Shown piece by piece: positions 25,294-35,924 of a DNA stretch of 64,000 bases. This DNA is from Pyropia yezoensis (Eukaryota; Rhodophyta; Bangiophyceae; Bangiales; Bangiaceae): positions 6,623,758-6,687,757 of the forward strand of contig CM020618.1 in NCBI GenBank assembly GCA_009829735.1, written 5' to 3'. Positions within the stretch are counted from its first letter, which is position 1. Each line of letters begins with the position of its first letter. Both the position numbers and the translations under genes were made by a program. The notes beneath the pieces were generated by a model, which was given only the letters and a program-made list of their open reading frames with translations, searched no databases and was not told the DNA's origin.

Positions 25294-27157
25294 ATGAGCA
25301 CCGCCCCACCACGTAACACCCCAACCCCCTCGGCTCGACTGAGCTCCTCGTCGACGATGGACGCGAACTACGTCCCCGTTTTATCTTCGTCCGTGTGCGC
25401 CATCCACAACTGGACAGACGGCATCAACATTCTTCAACGCGTCATGTCTGTCGACATTGGCAGCGTTGTGGTCTCTCGCTGCTTCAAGACCCAGAACGAC
25501 GCGCTGTGCTGGTTGACGGACCCTGTGCAGACCGAAGCAGTGGCCTGCAGTGCTGAGCACAAGACCTTTGCTGGGGAGCTGGCAAGCTTCGACAGCCAGT
25601 GCTGGCTTGCCCTGGTATCACGAGTGAGTGCAACCTGCGTGTCGGTTGACGCGGCGGAGCTGACAATCGGCGCGCTGAGGAACGCCGCGGAGGGGGCATG
25701 TGTGGTGCGGAGGTTTCCCTCTGCTGCTGAAGCATGGCGGTGGGTTGACGCTGGGACAGCCCGGTCGTTACTTGACGTCGTCTGTTGGGTGCCAAGCGAG
25801 CTGGTCAAGAGCGTCACCTACCCGCGGATGACTGCCTCAACCACGCTGGTTAACGTAGACGACGACGCGCGTCTCGCGGTGTTGGCTACTCGCCCGGCTT
25901 CTTCTGCTTCGACACCTGCATCGAGCAAGTCTTCCACGCCAACGGTGAGCCGGTTTGAGTGCCACGCATCTTCTTTGGCCAGCTCTGCACGGTCGCTGAG
26001 TCTGTCCGCTTCGTCCATGCCCCCGAGCGCGCTCTATCCAGCCAGTGGACGGGTCTCAGTCCCGACTGCGCTTGGATTCAAGGGCAGGCCCGATATGACG
26101 GCCGCACAAAACGGACCGCCGGCTCGGACGACGAGTCGCTGGACTCGTGGGATCGGTCAAGCATCCCAAGGTACGCAATTTGCCGCTTCTGCTCCGTTGG
26201 CTCGTCAAGCTGCGGACCAAGGCCGCCCAGGTGGGACTGGCTCCAGGAAGACTGTCCAGCAGTTCTCCTTTCGGCCGTTGGGGCGTCCTACCCGTGGCCA
26301 ACAACGATTGAGTCCGCTTCCCGCTCGTCCGGGACCTTCGCGCCCCTCTGCCGGAGCACTTCCTTCTGTCCCGCCTGTTGCTCAAGAGGTCGCTGTCGGA
26401 GTTGCCACGCTGTCGCCCACTGGCAGCATTGAACAAGGGACCTTTGACGACGATGCCTGGGAGCGGGAGCTGGACGAGGTCTCCGACCTGGTTGACGTGG
26501 TCATCCGTCGTGCCGAGAGTGCTGAGACAGCCGAGGCTCGCCCGGTCAAGCGGGCCAAGGTGAGTAACCTGCTTCCCGGTGAGGTGCCGTCAGCATTGAA
26601 GCCCCCTTCCTCAAGTAAGGACCGTACCAGCGGAATGTTACCCTGGCTGAGATCCGCCGTTTCATTGCGGAGCATGACGCCATGTGGAAGCAGCAGCAAG
26701 TGTCGTACCGTCAACCTGCTGCACGTTGGTGAGGCCCCCATGCACCTTTCCGCAAAGAGCGCTCAACGACGATTTTGCACCCTCCAGCATCTTCTGCAGG
26801 TTCGCGGCTGAGTGGGGACAGCCGCCCTCCCTTGGACGACCAGACGGGACTAGCTGGTCTATTGACGATAACGCTATCGGAGGGGCACCTATCTCTGCCA
26901 TCTGGAGCAGTCGACGACGCCACCGTGCCGCGTGCAATGGGAGACATAGGCCGGCTGGCCTCTGCAGGCGCGTGGCATGCTGTGTGCTGCCGACTGTTGG
27001 ACCGAGGGGCAAGCGCGTTCGTGTCTGGAGGACCAGGCGTGGCCACGTCAACCCTACTGAAGCGGTTGCATGCTGTGTGCAAGTCCCGGTTCGCAGCGGA
27101 TGGTGAGGTGGTCGTATTGGCGCCTACCGGGACGTCAGCCAAGACAGCAGGCGGCGT
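25294..27157 (+). pseudogene. Pif1-like helicase gene, 5' portion, interrupted by a retrotransposon
   Basis: Exon 1 (25294-26559, 422 codons) starts at ATG and encodes an unrecognised N-terminal region followed by Ser/Pro-rich sequence with a KRAK basic patch. Donor AAG|GTGAGT at 26560 and acceptor CCAG at 26630 give a 71-bp in-phase intron. Exon 2 carries the helicase N-terminus: motif I FVSGGPGVATSTLL and the following APTGTSAKTAGG, a Pif1-family pair. Motif I has AT where GK is expected, so ATP binding is doubtful. TGA at 26730-26732 is in frame, unless a second 93-bp intron (26729-26821, GTGAGG...ACAG, phase kept) is used. The gene stops at GGCGT (27153-27157), where the LTR begins; the remainder is at 56037-54846 on the minus strand. 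Confidence 0.78.
27153..27157 (+). repeat. Target-site duplication GGCGT, left copy
   Basis: GGCGT ends the helicase sequence immediately before the LTR start TGTGGCA. The matching copy follows the other LTR at 56038-56042 (reads GGCGT on the minus strand). Five bases is the usual Ty3/Gypsy duplication length. With one copy and the element removed, the helicase frame continues (AGGVTYHSFFGF). Confidence 0.9.
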
Positions 27158-27885
27158 TGTGGCAGTATTGACCCCCAGGTAGAGGGGCAACACGTGCCAT
27201 GCAAGGGGCGGCAGGCCACTAGCCTGATCCGTTCCTCCCCCTGCATTTGGGTCCATATTCCCTAAGTTTGGGATAGTTAGCTTAGTAGTAAATCCAACTT
27301 GGATTTGAGGGTTTTCTGCATTTATCGTCTTGAATTTTCGTGTGGCCCGGTGGGCAGGTGCTGGGGTGGGAGATTCTGAGGGAGCGCCCGCTGGATGTCA
27401 AGGTTTTTTTCCCGGGTGTGTCAGTATTGACCCCCAGGTAGGGGGGCAACACGTGCCATGCAAGGGGCGGCAGGCCACTAGCCTGATCCGTTCCTCCCCC
27501 TGCATTTGGGTCCATATTCCCTAAGTTTGGGATAGTTAGCTTAGTAGTAAATCCAACTTGGATTTGAGGGTTTTCTGCATTTATCGTCTTGAATTTTCGT
27601 GTGGCCCGGTGGGCAGGTGCTGGGGTGGGAGATTCTGAGTGGCGAGATTCTGAGTGGACCCTGGGGGGATAAGGGGAGGGACAGCGGGGCTTGGCCCTGC
27701 GTCCCCGTCCCGACCAAGAAACTGTTGGACCACACACCATCCTCTTGTTTGTCCGTGGGGGGTTTGCCCCACACCAGGGACAGAGTGTGTGCGACTTGCA
27801 CTTCTTCCGGTTCCCCCGACACGGGAGGCAGCCCTAGCACACCGCCCCAACTTGGGTGCCGTGTGTGCTTGTGGTTTTTGCCACA
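27158..27885 (+). repeat. 5' LTR, 728 bp
   Basis: Starts TGTGGCA and ends TGCCACA, perfect 7-bp terminal inverted repeats of the TG...CA type. It carries an internal direct duplication of 218 bp (27163-27380 and 27422-27639). I count three substitutions against the other LTR (56043-56770), so the insertion is recent. Confidence 0.92.
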
Positions 27886-27887
27886 TT

Positions 27888-27905
27888 TGGTGGAGCAGCA
27901 GGGGA
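27888..27905 (+). other. Putative primer-binding site
   Basis: TGGTGGAGCAGCAGGGG begins two bases after the LTR end. The initial TGG pairs with a tRNA CCA end. I cannot name the tRNA from memory. Confidence 0.55.
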
Positions 27906-28004
27906 CAGAGGTAAACTTTACCTCCGGGTGCACCCGGGTGTAGGGGGCTCTCTGTCTCAGAGGAACGGTGGTCTTGGACCGTGTCATACGGATCGTCAGC
28001 CAAC

Positions 28005-29951
28005 ATGACTAGCTCGGACCCCCCGTCGTCCGGGGAGTACACGGGTGACGCACGTACTTCAGTGCCTTTGAATACTGGTGAGACACAGGTGGGTTTACCT
28101 GGGGTCGCAGAGGGACTAGAGGTCCCTCAAGCCAGCAGGACTGGAAGTACGGGCGGGCAACAGGCCACCCCGACTCAGTCGGGAGTTCACTCGGGTGACA
28201 CTTCTGATGTGGGTGGGCCGAAGTCTGGCCACCGCGTGGTATACTCAACGGGAACGTCCCAAGGGGTGAGGACTGTCCCCGCGGGTTCCACTCGGGTTGG
28301 AGCCAACTTTGGCTTGGAGTCGTCGCCAACTAGGCTTTCGGAGGACGGTGGACCTCCGTTGGTCGGCGATGGGCTCGCGCCCATGCCCCCGGTTGAGACC
28401 CCTGAGGAACGTGGTTACCCCTCAGGTGGACTCCCGGAGGCGGACCGAGACTCAACTGGAGTCGTCAATCCACTCCTCGCGGAAACTGTCCGTCGGGAGG
28501 CGACCAATGTGTTGCGGCAGACTTTGCCGGACCTGGTGGTCACGATGACGAATACTATTCTGAATCAGATTGTGGCGAGTTTGCCAGATGGCCTTAATGT
28601 CCAGACCGGATTGGGGCTTTCGAGCCCGCAGGCGCAGGGGGAATCCCCCCTTACGCCTATCTCTGGTCGCCCCGAACTGGGGGCGACACCTGTGACTCCC
28701 AACGAGGGAGCCACACCATACTCGGTGGGGCGTACGCCCTTCGCGGGGGAGTTCCCCCCGGAAACGCCGGCGGCTACACCAAGCGCGCCGCGCCGGACTA
28801 CAGGCACTGAGAGTGAACTTACCCCAGTGCCACAGCGGCTGTTCCCTCAACGTGATGTGCCGCCCAAGATCCAGGTAGCGAACCCGGTCTACCAGAAGAT
28901 CTTTGACTGTGAGACCTACGCCCTCCACAACAAGTCGGTGGCGTATGGTCCTGACCAGGCCCGAGCCATGGGCCGTGCCAAGAAGAATGCACTTCATTCT
29001 TTTGGGCACAAAGCGGAGTGGGACGGAACTCCCCCCCTCCGTGTCTTTGAGTTCCTACGTCGTTTCACAAAAGCCTGTGACGACAATGCCATAAGTGAAG
29101 GCATGGCTTTTTACATGCTACAGGAGTTTACGAAGGGCGACCTACGGACAGAACTTATGTCCGTCATGCCCAGCTCCTCAAGTGGAGGCGCTGGGGAGGT
29201 GACGTCCTATTTGGAGCTCGTCAACTGGTTGTTGAGAGCCATGGTTGATGAGGCAGCGTTGGCTTCTCAAGTCGAGGAGTTTACGCAAGCCCATCAGGAA
29301 GAGGCGGAGGACGAGTTGTCCTTTGCGGAGCGAGTCCGTAAGCTCAAAAATCTTTGTGGGTTTCTTCATCCACAAGCTGTGGTGAAGAGTCGGTTTGTGG
29401 AGGGACTCCATTGGTCAGTCCGGATGGAGACCCGGGAGCATAACACTACCCGGGCGACCCTGGCCGAGTTGGCCAGGTTCGCCTATCGCAGAGGCGAGGC
29501 CTACCGCAAGTTGCGGGAGGAACAACGCCAGGAGCGTCAGGCCGAGTTGGCCAAGGAACGGGAGGAGGCGCGCCGGGCCAGAGAGTTGAGAGAGGCACGC
29601 CGAATCCGCAAGGAGAGGGTGGTAGCTGCCGTGGGAACTTCCCAGGGTATCCCTTCGTCTTCCCCAGTTGGGAAGACCCCTCCCGGACCGGACCATCGGT
29701 GTTGGAACTGCAACTCCGATGGTCACTGGGCATATGATTGCCCCAAGTTGAGTAAACGCATCCAACAACTTGTTAGGAATGCGAGTAAAAAGTCGGCTAC
29801 GAACGAAGTACGTTCACGCCGCGAGGGTGGGTCTCGACCGGTCGTTGCGGTCGCCACACCCTCGGCGGAGGAGGCGGACACGTCGTCCTCGGACTCGTCG
29901 TCTTCCTCCCCGCCCTCAGATTCGGACGCCAAGTCGGCGGGAAACGAATGA
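28005..29951 (+). CDS. gag: Retrotransposon gag (capsid and CCHC nucleocapsid)
   Basis: 648 codons from the ATG at 28005. An in-frame GTG upstream was not chosen. The first 270 residues are Pro/Gly/Thr-rich. A retrotransposon-gag capsid region spans about residues 320-480 (HKAEWDGTPPLRVFEFLRRF ... YLELVNWLLRAMV ... LSFAERVRKLKNLCGF). A Glu/Arg-rich coiled-coil stretch follows, then one zinc knuckle CWNCNSDGHWAYDC (C-x2-C-x4-H-x4-C), which binds RNA. The tail is Ser/Asp-rich. The stop overlaps the pol start in an ATGA, so pol is probably made by termination-reinitiation. Confidence 0.9.
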   Translation: MTSSDPPSSGEYTGDARTSVPLNTGETQVGLPGVAEGLEVPQASRTGSTGGQQATPTQSGVHSGDTSDVGGPKSGHRVVYSTGTSQGVRTVPAGSTRVGANFGLESSPTRLSEDGGPPLVGDGLAPMPPVETPEERGYPSGGLPEADRDSTGVVNPLLAETVRREATNVLRQTLPDLVVTMTNTILNQIVASLPDGLNVQTGLGLSSPQAQGESPLTPISGRPELGATPVTPNEGATPYSVGRTPFAGEFPPETPAATPSAPRRTTGTESELTPVPQRLFPQRDVPPKIQVANPVYQKIFDCETYALHNKSVAYGPDQARAMGRAKKNALHSFGHKAEWDGTPPLRVFEFLRRFTKACDDNAISEGMAFYMLQEFTKGDLRTELMSVMPSSSSGGAGEVTSYLELVNWLLRAMVDEAALASQVEEFTQAHQEEAEDELSFAERVRKLKNLCGFLHPQAVVKSRFVEGLHWSVRMETREHNTTRATLAELARFAYRRGEAYRKLREEQRQERQAELAKEREEARRARELREARRIRKERVVAAVGTSQGIPSSSPVGKTPPGPDHRCWNCNSDGHWAYDCPKLSKRIQQLVRNASKKSATNEVRSRREGGSRPVVAVATPSAEEADTSSSDSSSSSPPSDSDAKSAGNE

Positions 29952-30713
29952 CCGTTGGGGCTGGTCGTCCGAAGCTCACAACGGCAGCCTCGGCCAAGTG
30001 GGCCAGGAGGACGAACCAACCGTGCCGGATACTGCGGCGACCTAAGGGAGTCCGCCCACCTCGGGTAGGACTCCCCAAGAACGTAAACCCACGTCGGGTC
30101 ATCGCGGTGCTGACGGGTGAGAACTTCCAGGTGGCTGGACGGGTGCAACTTGCCCCCGGCCGTGCATGCTGTACCCGTATCGTACTTGATACCGGGTCAG
30201 GAGCCTCCTTGATACGCAAGTCGCTATTACCAAAGGAGGTGAAGCTCCAACGCTGGAGGTCCAAAGCTGACCATATGATTGACATCAATGGTGGGGTACT
30301 TCCCATCGTTGGTGCCGTGACCCTACCAACTAGGTTGGGGGACCCATGAGGTCGACGTGACCTATGGCGTAGTTGAGAATATATCGGTACCCCTGCTTCT
30401 GGGTACCCCTTATGTTGTTACACAAGTGCCTTTGATTTGTGGCCCTGAGTACTGGGTCAAGTTGATGAATGGGGGGACTATCCCCATCCTTGGTAAGGGA
30501 AAGTCTGTGGCTCCTGTGACAGTCTCACAGTCGAAGCCTCTTTGCTCTGTGAGGGAAGGGTTTACTGCTACCCTGCGTTTAGCCCGCAAAGTCACGTTGT
30601 CCCCCAACTCGGTGGCGCACGTTGATGTTGTAACTGATTTTACGGGGAACGGGTTGGTGCACCCTCACCCCCGTCTTGCTCGCAAGCACCAAGTGCATGT
30701 TGCCCTTGGCACG
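29948..30713 (+). pseudogene. pol: pol, 5' fragment: protease region, 1-bp frameshift, cut by gap
   Basis: Begins with the ATG overlapping the gag stop and includes the aspartic protease site DTGS near residue 81. A run of five G (30337-30341), against four in the contig C copy, shifts the frame to a stop at 30349. This is probably a homopolymer error or a recent allelic change. The remainder to 30713 reads on in the corrected frame. Confidence 0.85.
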
Positions 30714-31213
30714 NNNNNNNNNNNNNNNNNNNNNNNNNNNNNNNNNNNNNNNNNNNNNNNNNNNNNNNNNNNNNNNNNNNNNNNNNNNNNNNNNNNNNNN
30801 NNNNNNNNNNNNNNNNNNNNNNNNNNNNNNNNNNNNNNNNNNNNNNNNNNNNNNNNNNNNNNNNNNNNNNNNNNNNNNNNNNNNNNNNNNNNNNNNNNNN
30901 NNNNNNNNNNNNNNNNNNNNNNNNNNNNNNNNNNNNNNNNNNNNNNNNNNNNNNNNNNNNNNNNNNNNNNNNNNNNNNNNNNNNNNNNNNNNNNNNNNNN
31001 NNNNNNNNNNNNNNNNNNNNNNNNNNNNNNNNNNNNNNNNNNNNNNNNNNNNNNNNNNNNNNNNNNNNNNNNNNNNNNNNNNNNNNNNNNNNNNNNNNNN
31101 NNNNNNNNNNNNNNNNNNNNNNNNNNNNNNNNNNNNNNNNNNNNNNNNNNNNNNNNNNNNNNNNNNNNNNNNNNNNNNNNNNNNNNNNNNNNNNNNNNNN
31201 NNNNNNNNNNNNN
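30714..31213. other. Assembly gap, exactly 500 N
   Basis: Fixed-length N run between contigs A and B. The length is a scaffolding placeholder, not a measured distance. Confidence 0.99.
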
Positions 31214-32972
31214 GCCACGGCCGACGACCTTCCGCCCCTGCCGACGACCTTCCGCCACGGCCGCCCGCCCGCCAGCCCGCTGCCGCCGTCCCCCCCACCC
31301 CCCCCCCCCCCCCCCCCCCCCCACCCCCCCCCCCGGCCGGCGGCGGCGGCCGCTCCCGTGCCCCCCCAGTGGCCGTCCACGCGGGACACTGCGCCAGGCG
31401 CACCCGCCCCCCCCCAAAAAAACCCAGCACCGCCGGCGGCTTGGGGGGGGGGCGGGCGGCGGTGGCCACCCGCACCGCAGCCAGCCACCCACCGCCGCCA
31501 CCCCCCCCCCCCCCCCCCCTCACCACGGGGGGACTGGCTGGCGGGCGGGACGGGACGAGCGGCGCGGCTGCCAAACAGCCTTCCCCACCCCCCCCCCCCC
31601 CCCAAGTTCCGCTCCCCCCCCCCCCTCCCCTCCCCTCCGCAGCGCCCCCCGCCCCACCCCACCCCCCCCCCCCCCCCGCCCCTCCCACAGTCGACGGGGC
31701 CCCGTCAAGACTCTGCAACAGCGGCCGACAGAGGCGGGCTTTTTTTGGGGGCCCCGCCCGCCCGCCGTCCCCCCCCCCCCCCCCCCCTCCCCCCACCTCC
31801 CCTCACCCGCGAGCACGCTCCGCCGCCGCCGCCGCCGCCGCCGCGGTGCGCAGCGGCGCTGCCGCCGCGCCCTCTGCACCCACCCACCGCCGCCGCCGCC
31901 GCCACCACCGCCCGCCCCGGCCGTCCACCCCGCGGCGGCGGCGGGGGCGGTCCCCCCCCCGTGACCCCCCACGGGGGTGGGGGGGGGGGGGGGTCAATGG
32001 CGCGCCGCCGGCCGCCACCCCCCCACCACCACCGCCACCACCACCGCCACCACCACCCCCACCACCATCCCCCCCGCCCACCCCGCCGACGCGCAGCCGT
32101 AAGGGGCACCGTCCTCCTCCCAGGGCAACCCCCCCCCCCCCTCCCTCCCCCCCCTTCCCCCCCTCCCGGCTTGCTTGCCCTCTACCGCAGGCCTGCTGCC
32201 ATCCGTGACGCCGCCGCTCCGCAACCGCCCTGCCACGCCGCCGGCGGGCTGCTGCTGCTGCCGTCCCTGCGCCGCACCCGCCGCGAGCAGATGGCGGGCG
32301 GCGGTGGCGGCGGCGCCGGGGCGGGGGGGGAAGCGGCCGCCGCGGCTCGCGGCCGCGGGGGGGGGGGGGGGGGGGGGACGGCACGCGGCCGCGACGGTCT
32401 CGCGTGGGGGGGGGGGGGGCACCCGGGGGGGTAGCGCCGCCCCCCCCCTGGCCCCTTGCGTTGAGGGGAGGGGGGGGGGGGGGGGCGGCGTGGACGGGGT
32501 GCCACCCCCCGCCCGCGCCCCGCGGCGGCGCCCGTCGGCGCCACCGCTGGGCCGTCCGCGGCGCCCCCCCCCCCCTCCCCCCACGCGACGCCACCCCCTG
32601 CCGCCCCGCCGGGGACCGCGCAGGTTGGGCAGGCAGGGCGTTCCCCCCGCTTCAAGCCGCCCTCCCCCCCCCCCCCCTCCCCCCGGCGCACCGCTTCCCC
32701 CTCAACGGCACTCCCTGCCCCACCCCACCGCTTCACCCCCCCCCGCATCTCCCCTCCCTCCCGGCGCACCAACGACCCCGCCCACGTCAACCGGTTCAGC
32801 GGCACCGCCGCCCCTCCCCCCCCTTGACCTTCCCCACCCCCCCCTTTCTCGCGCCTATCCTCATCCCCCTCCCCCCCTCCCCCCCACCCCCCTCCCTCCC
32901 ACCCTGCCTGCCCTCCTGCCCCCCCGGCTGAGACACGCGTCGTGGCGGCCGCCACTGACCCGCCGCGCCGCC
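31214..32972. other. Low-complexity C-rich region upstream of the RBR gene
   Basis: Long C and G homopolymers. A frame is open from 32175 into the RBR gene, but it is proline/arginine low-complexity and I do not include it in the protein. Confidence 0.5.
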
Positions 32973-33197
32973 ATGCAGCTGGTGGTCCTCCTGCTGCACG
33001 CGCCGCTGACGCTGACGCTCCCCGCCGCCGTCGCGGCGGCCGCCGCCGCCGCCGTCGCCGTCGCCGGCGGCAGCCGCGGCCGCCGGCGGCGGCGGCGGCC
33101 GCGGCGGCGGCAGCGGCAGCGGGGGGGGCAGCTGCCGCAGCAGCAGCTGCTGCCGCCCCCCACGGGGCTGGCCGCCGCTCCCGACGGCGCCGCCGCC

Positions 33198-33235
<38 letters not shown>

Positions 33236-33556
33236 CGTCACCGCCGCCGGGCCCACCCCCGCGGCGGCTGCCGACGCCGACGCCGCCGCCGCGGGGTGCC
33301 CCCCGCCCGCCGCCACGCCGCCCGTCCTCCCAACGGCGGCCGCCCCACACGGCACGTCGCCCGACGCCGCCGCCACCGCCGCCGCCCCCGCCGACACCGC
33401 CGCCCCCATCCACCCCCCTCCCCTCGCCCCAGCCGCCGCCACGCCCGCCGGCCCCCCAACAAGCGCCGTCCCAGACGGTCGGTCAGCCGCCTCTGCCGCC
33501 ACCTCCACCACCACCCCCGCCACCGCCCGTCGGGGCCGCCGCCGCCGTGCGGCGGC

Positions 33557-33587
<31 letters not shown>

Positions 33588-33821
33588 GCTTCGGCGGCGG
33601 CCGCGGCCGCCGCCAAAGAAGCGGCGGCCGTCTCGGTGCAAAACCGCGCAGCGGCGGCGGGGGCGGCCGTCAGGGCGCCGCGGCGCCCCCCCCCCCCTCC
33701 TCGACCCGCGGCCGGGACGGCCGGTCGGGTCACCACGCCGGTGTGCCCCCCCGCCGCCACCCGCGCGCCGCTGCGGCTGGCAGCACCTCCCAGAACCCTG
33801 CCACCGCCGCCGCCGCCGCCG

Positions 33822-33866
<45 letters not shown>

Positions 33867-34399
33867 TCGCCGCCGCCGCCGCCGCCGCCGACGGCGTCGG
33901 CCCCGCGGCCGCACGCCGCACCGCCGGCGGTGCTGTCACCACTGCCGCGACCGCAACCGACGCCCCCGGAGCCGCCTCTGAGCCCGGCCACCGGCGAGGT
34001 CGTCACGCCCGCCCGGGGCCCCCCCCCGGGGCCCCCCCTCGCGTCACCCCCCCCCCCCTGCGGCATCTGCCTGGAACCGGCGCCACACAGCAGCCGAACC
34101 CGCTGTGATGGCGGCGGTGACGGCGGCGGCGGCGGCGGCGGGTGCGACCACGCCTACTGCACCCCCTGCCTGGCGGGTCACGTGCGGTCACGCCTCGCCA
34201 CGCGCGCCTACCCGGTGCACTGCCCCGCCGTCGGGTGCGGGGCGCCCCTGCCGTATGCGGTGTGTGCGTCGGTGCTGGGTGGTGGTGGTGGTGGCACGGG
34301 GGGCGGGGGCGGGGTGGGGCCGGCGGTGGGGTGGTTCGCGGGGGCGGCGGCGCCCCCCCGGCGGCGCCCCCTTCCGTCTGCCGCCGCACGCCCGACGGC

Positions 34400-34433
<34 letters not shown>

Positions 34434-35231
34434 GCCGCCGCCCCAGCTGCCGCTGCCGCCGCCGCCGCCGCTGCGGCGGATGTGGCGCTCCTCGACGCGA
34501 CGCACATCCAGGGCACCCTCATGGGCCGGGTGGGGTGGTGTGCCAACCGCGCCTGTGGCACGCCGTTTGCGTACGTGCCGCCGCCGTGGGCGGCCGCCGC
34601 CGCCGCAGACGCCACCGCCGCGGCGGCGGCCGTCCACCGCGCCGCCCCGTCCCGACGGCGGTCGGCAGGCGGCGGCGGCGGCGGCGGCGGCGGCGGCATC
34701 ACCGCCGTCGACGCGGCGGTGGCGGCGGCGGTGGCGGCGGCCGCCGCGGCGGCCGCCGCGTACCGCGTCGTCTGCCCGCTGTGTGCGACCGGAACGTGCG
34801 TGCGGTGCCGGGGGGGGGGGCACCCCGGCCGCCCCTGCCGGCGGGCGGTGGTACCCCCACCGGGGGTGGCCGACGACGACGGTGACGGCTGGGACGGCGG
34901 TCAGGGGTGGGCGGCAGACGGCCACCGGCCGCGAGACGCCGACAGCGACGACGGCAGCAGCGGCGGCGGCGGCGGCAACAGCCTGGCCGCGCTCGCCGCC
35001 GCCGCCCGGGCGGGCGGCTGGCGCGGCTGCCCCCGGTGTGGGGCGCTGGTGGAGCGCCCGCCGGGCGGGTGCGCGGCGGGCCACCACCCCGCCTGCGGGG
35101 CGACCTGGTGCTGGACGTGCGGCGACGCGGGGGGGCCGGCGGACGGCTGCGCGTGCACCACCCCGCGACCGCCGTCGGCGCTTCCGTGTGCGGGGTGGCC
35201 GCCGGCAGAGGCACGGGGGGGCGGCCTTCTT

Positions 35232-35305
<74 letters not shown>

Positions 35306-35924
35306 TCCACCGCCGCCGCCAATGTGGTCACGGGCGGGCGGGGCGGGGGTGGCAGCGGCGGCAGCAGCGGCAGACGCGGCGGCGGCCGACGCGGCGGCGG
35401 CGGCCGCAGACGCCGCGTCGGCTGCGGCTGCGGAAGCGGCGGTCATGGCCGCCGCAACGGCGCGGGTGGCCGCGTGGCTGGCGTCCCCCGCCGACGCGCC
35501 AATGGAGCGGATCCCCACCAGCTTTTCCGACCTGTCGTCCGAGGCCCTCGGCTCAGAGGTGAACGACGTGGACGACGCCGCCGCCGCCGCCGCCGCCTCC
35601 GCCACCGCCACCGCCGACCCGGCAGACGCCGACACCGCGCCGGCGGCGCCGGCGCCCGCGGCAGGGGCACCGACGACGATACCGTCGCTGGACATGCAGG
35701 ACACCGCCGACGCCGGGGGGCGTGTCCGTAGTGCTGCCGTGGCCACCACCCTGCCAATGCCCACGGCGGTGGAGGGGCCTGGGCTGAGCGCGGCGCCGCA
35801 CACGGGCCACCCGCCGCCGTTGGGCGGGCGGTGCCCCTCCTCCCCCGAAAGGTCGGCACTGACGGAACGCGACTGCCGGTGGCGCCGGCGGGAATCGGTG
35901 GGGGGGCGGCGCAGTGGGTCTTAA
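32973..35924 (+). CDS. RBR-type (RING1-IBR-RING2) E3 ubiquitin ligase
   Basis: Start chosen at GCCGCCATG (32973), giving 983 residues. RING1 begins at Cys 363 (CGICLE ... CDHAYCTPC ... HCPAVGCG). The IBR region runs from about residue 523 (WCANRACGTPF) to VCPLCATGTCVRC. RING2 starts at Cys 686 (CPRCGALVE) with GGC, Cys 700, at the place of the catalytic cysteine that accepts ubiquitin in RBR ligases, then WCWTCG. The family transfers ubiquitin from E2 to substrate through a thioester. The first 25 residues are hydrophobic and could be a signal peptide or anchor. The linkers are poly-Ala/Gly/Pro runs, including one coded by a CCG repeat at 35230-35310. Single exon; neighbours give no functional clue. 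Confidence 0.85.

Larger units (their letters stand above)
16961..27157 (+). mobile_element. Left arm of a multi-gene KDZ/Zisupton-type DNA transposon
   Basis: From the terminal motif at 16961 to the retroelement insertion at 27157. It holds a 173-bp tandem repeat, the Zisupton-like transposase with SWIM and Ulp1-like domains, about 2 kb without a recognised gene, and the 5' part of a Pif1-like helicase. Its composition is clearly less GC-rich than the host genes. The right arm is in contig C (51601-56042), in inverted orientation. Without the nested retroelement the two arms total about 14.6 kb. The exact outer ends and target-site duplication could not be fixed: sequence similarity between the two ends may continue a few bases outward of 16961. 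Confidence 0.7.
27158..30713 (+). mobile_element. Ty3/Gypsy chromovirus retrotransposon, 5' part (cut by an assembly gap)
   Basis: LTR, primer-binding site, gag and the beginning of pol, ending at the N gap. The same element continues in contig C on the minus strand; the overlap (29.1-30.7 kb versus 64.0-62.4 kb) differs at only a few bases. Combining both gives an element of about 9.9 kb. Confidence 0.88.

Noticed and set aside
25294-26559. RNase H N-terminal/viroplasmin-like domain in the helicase N-terminus
   Set aside because: Only a vague resemblance (FxxxxDALCWL and FPSAAEAWRWV); too weak to assign.
32175-32972. Upstream extension of the RBR ligase ORF
   Set aside because: Low-complexity Pro/Arg sequence; the ATG at 32973 has an ideal start context.
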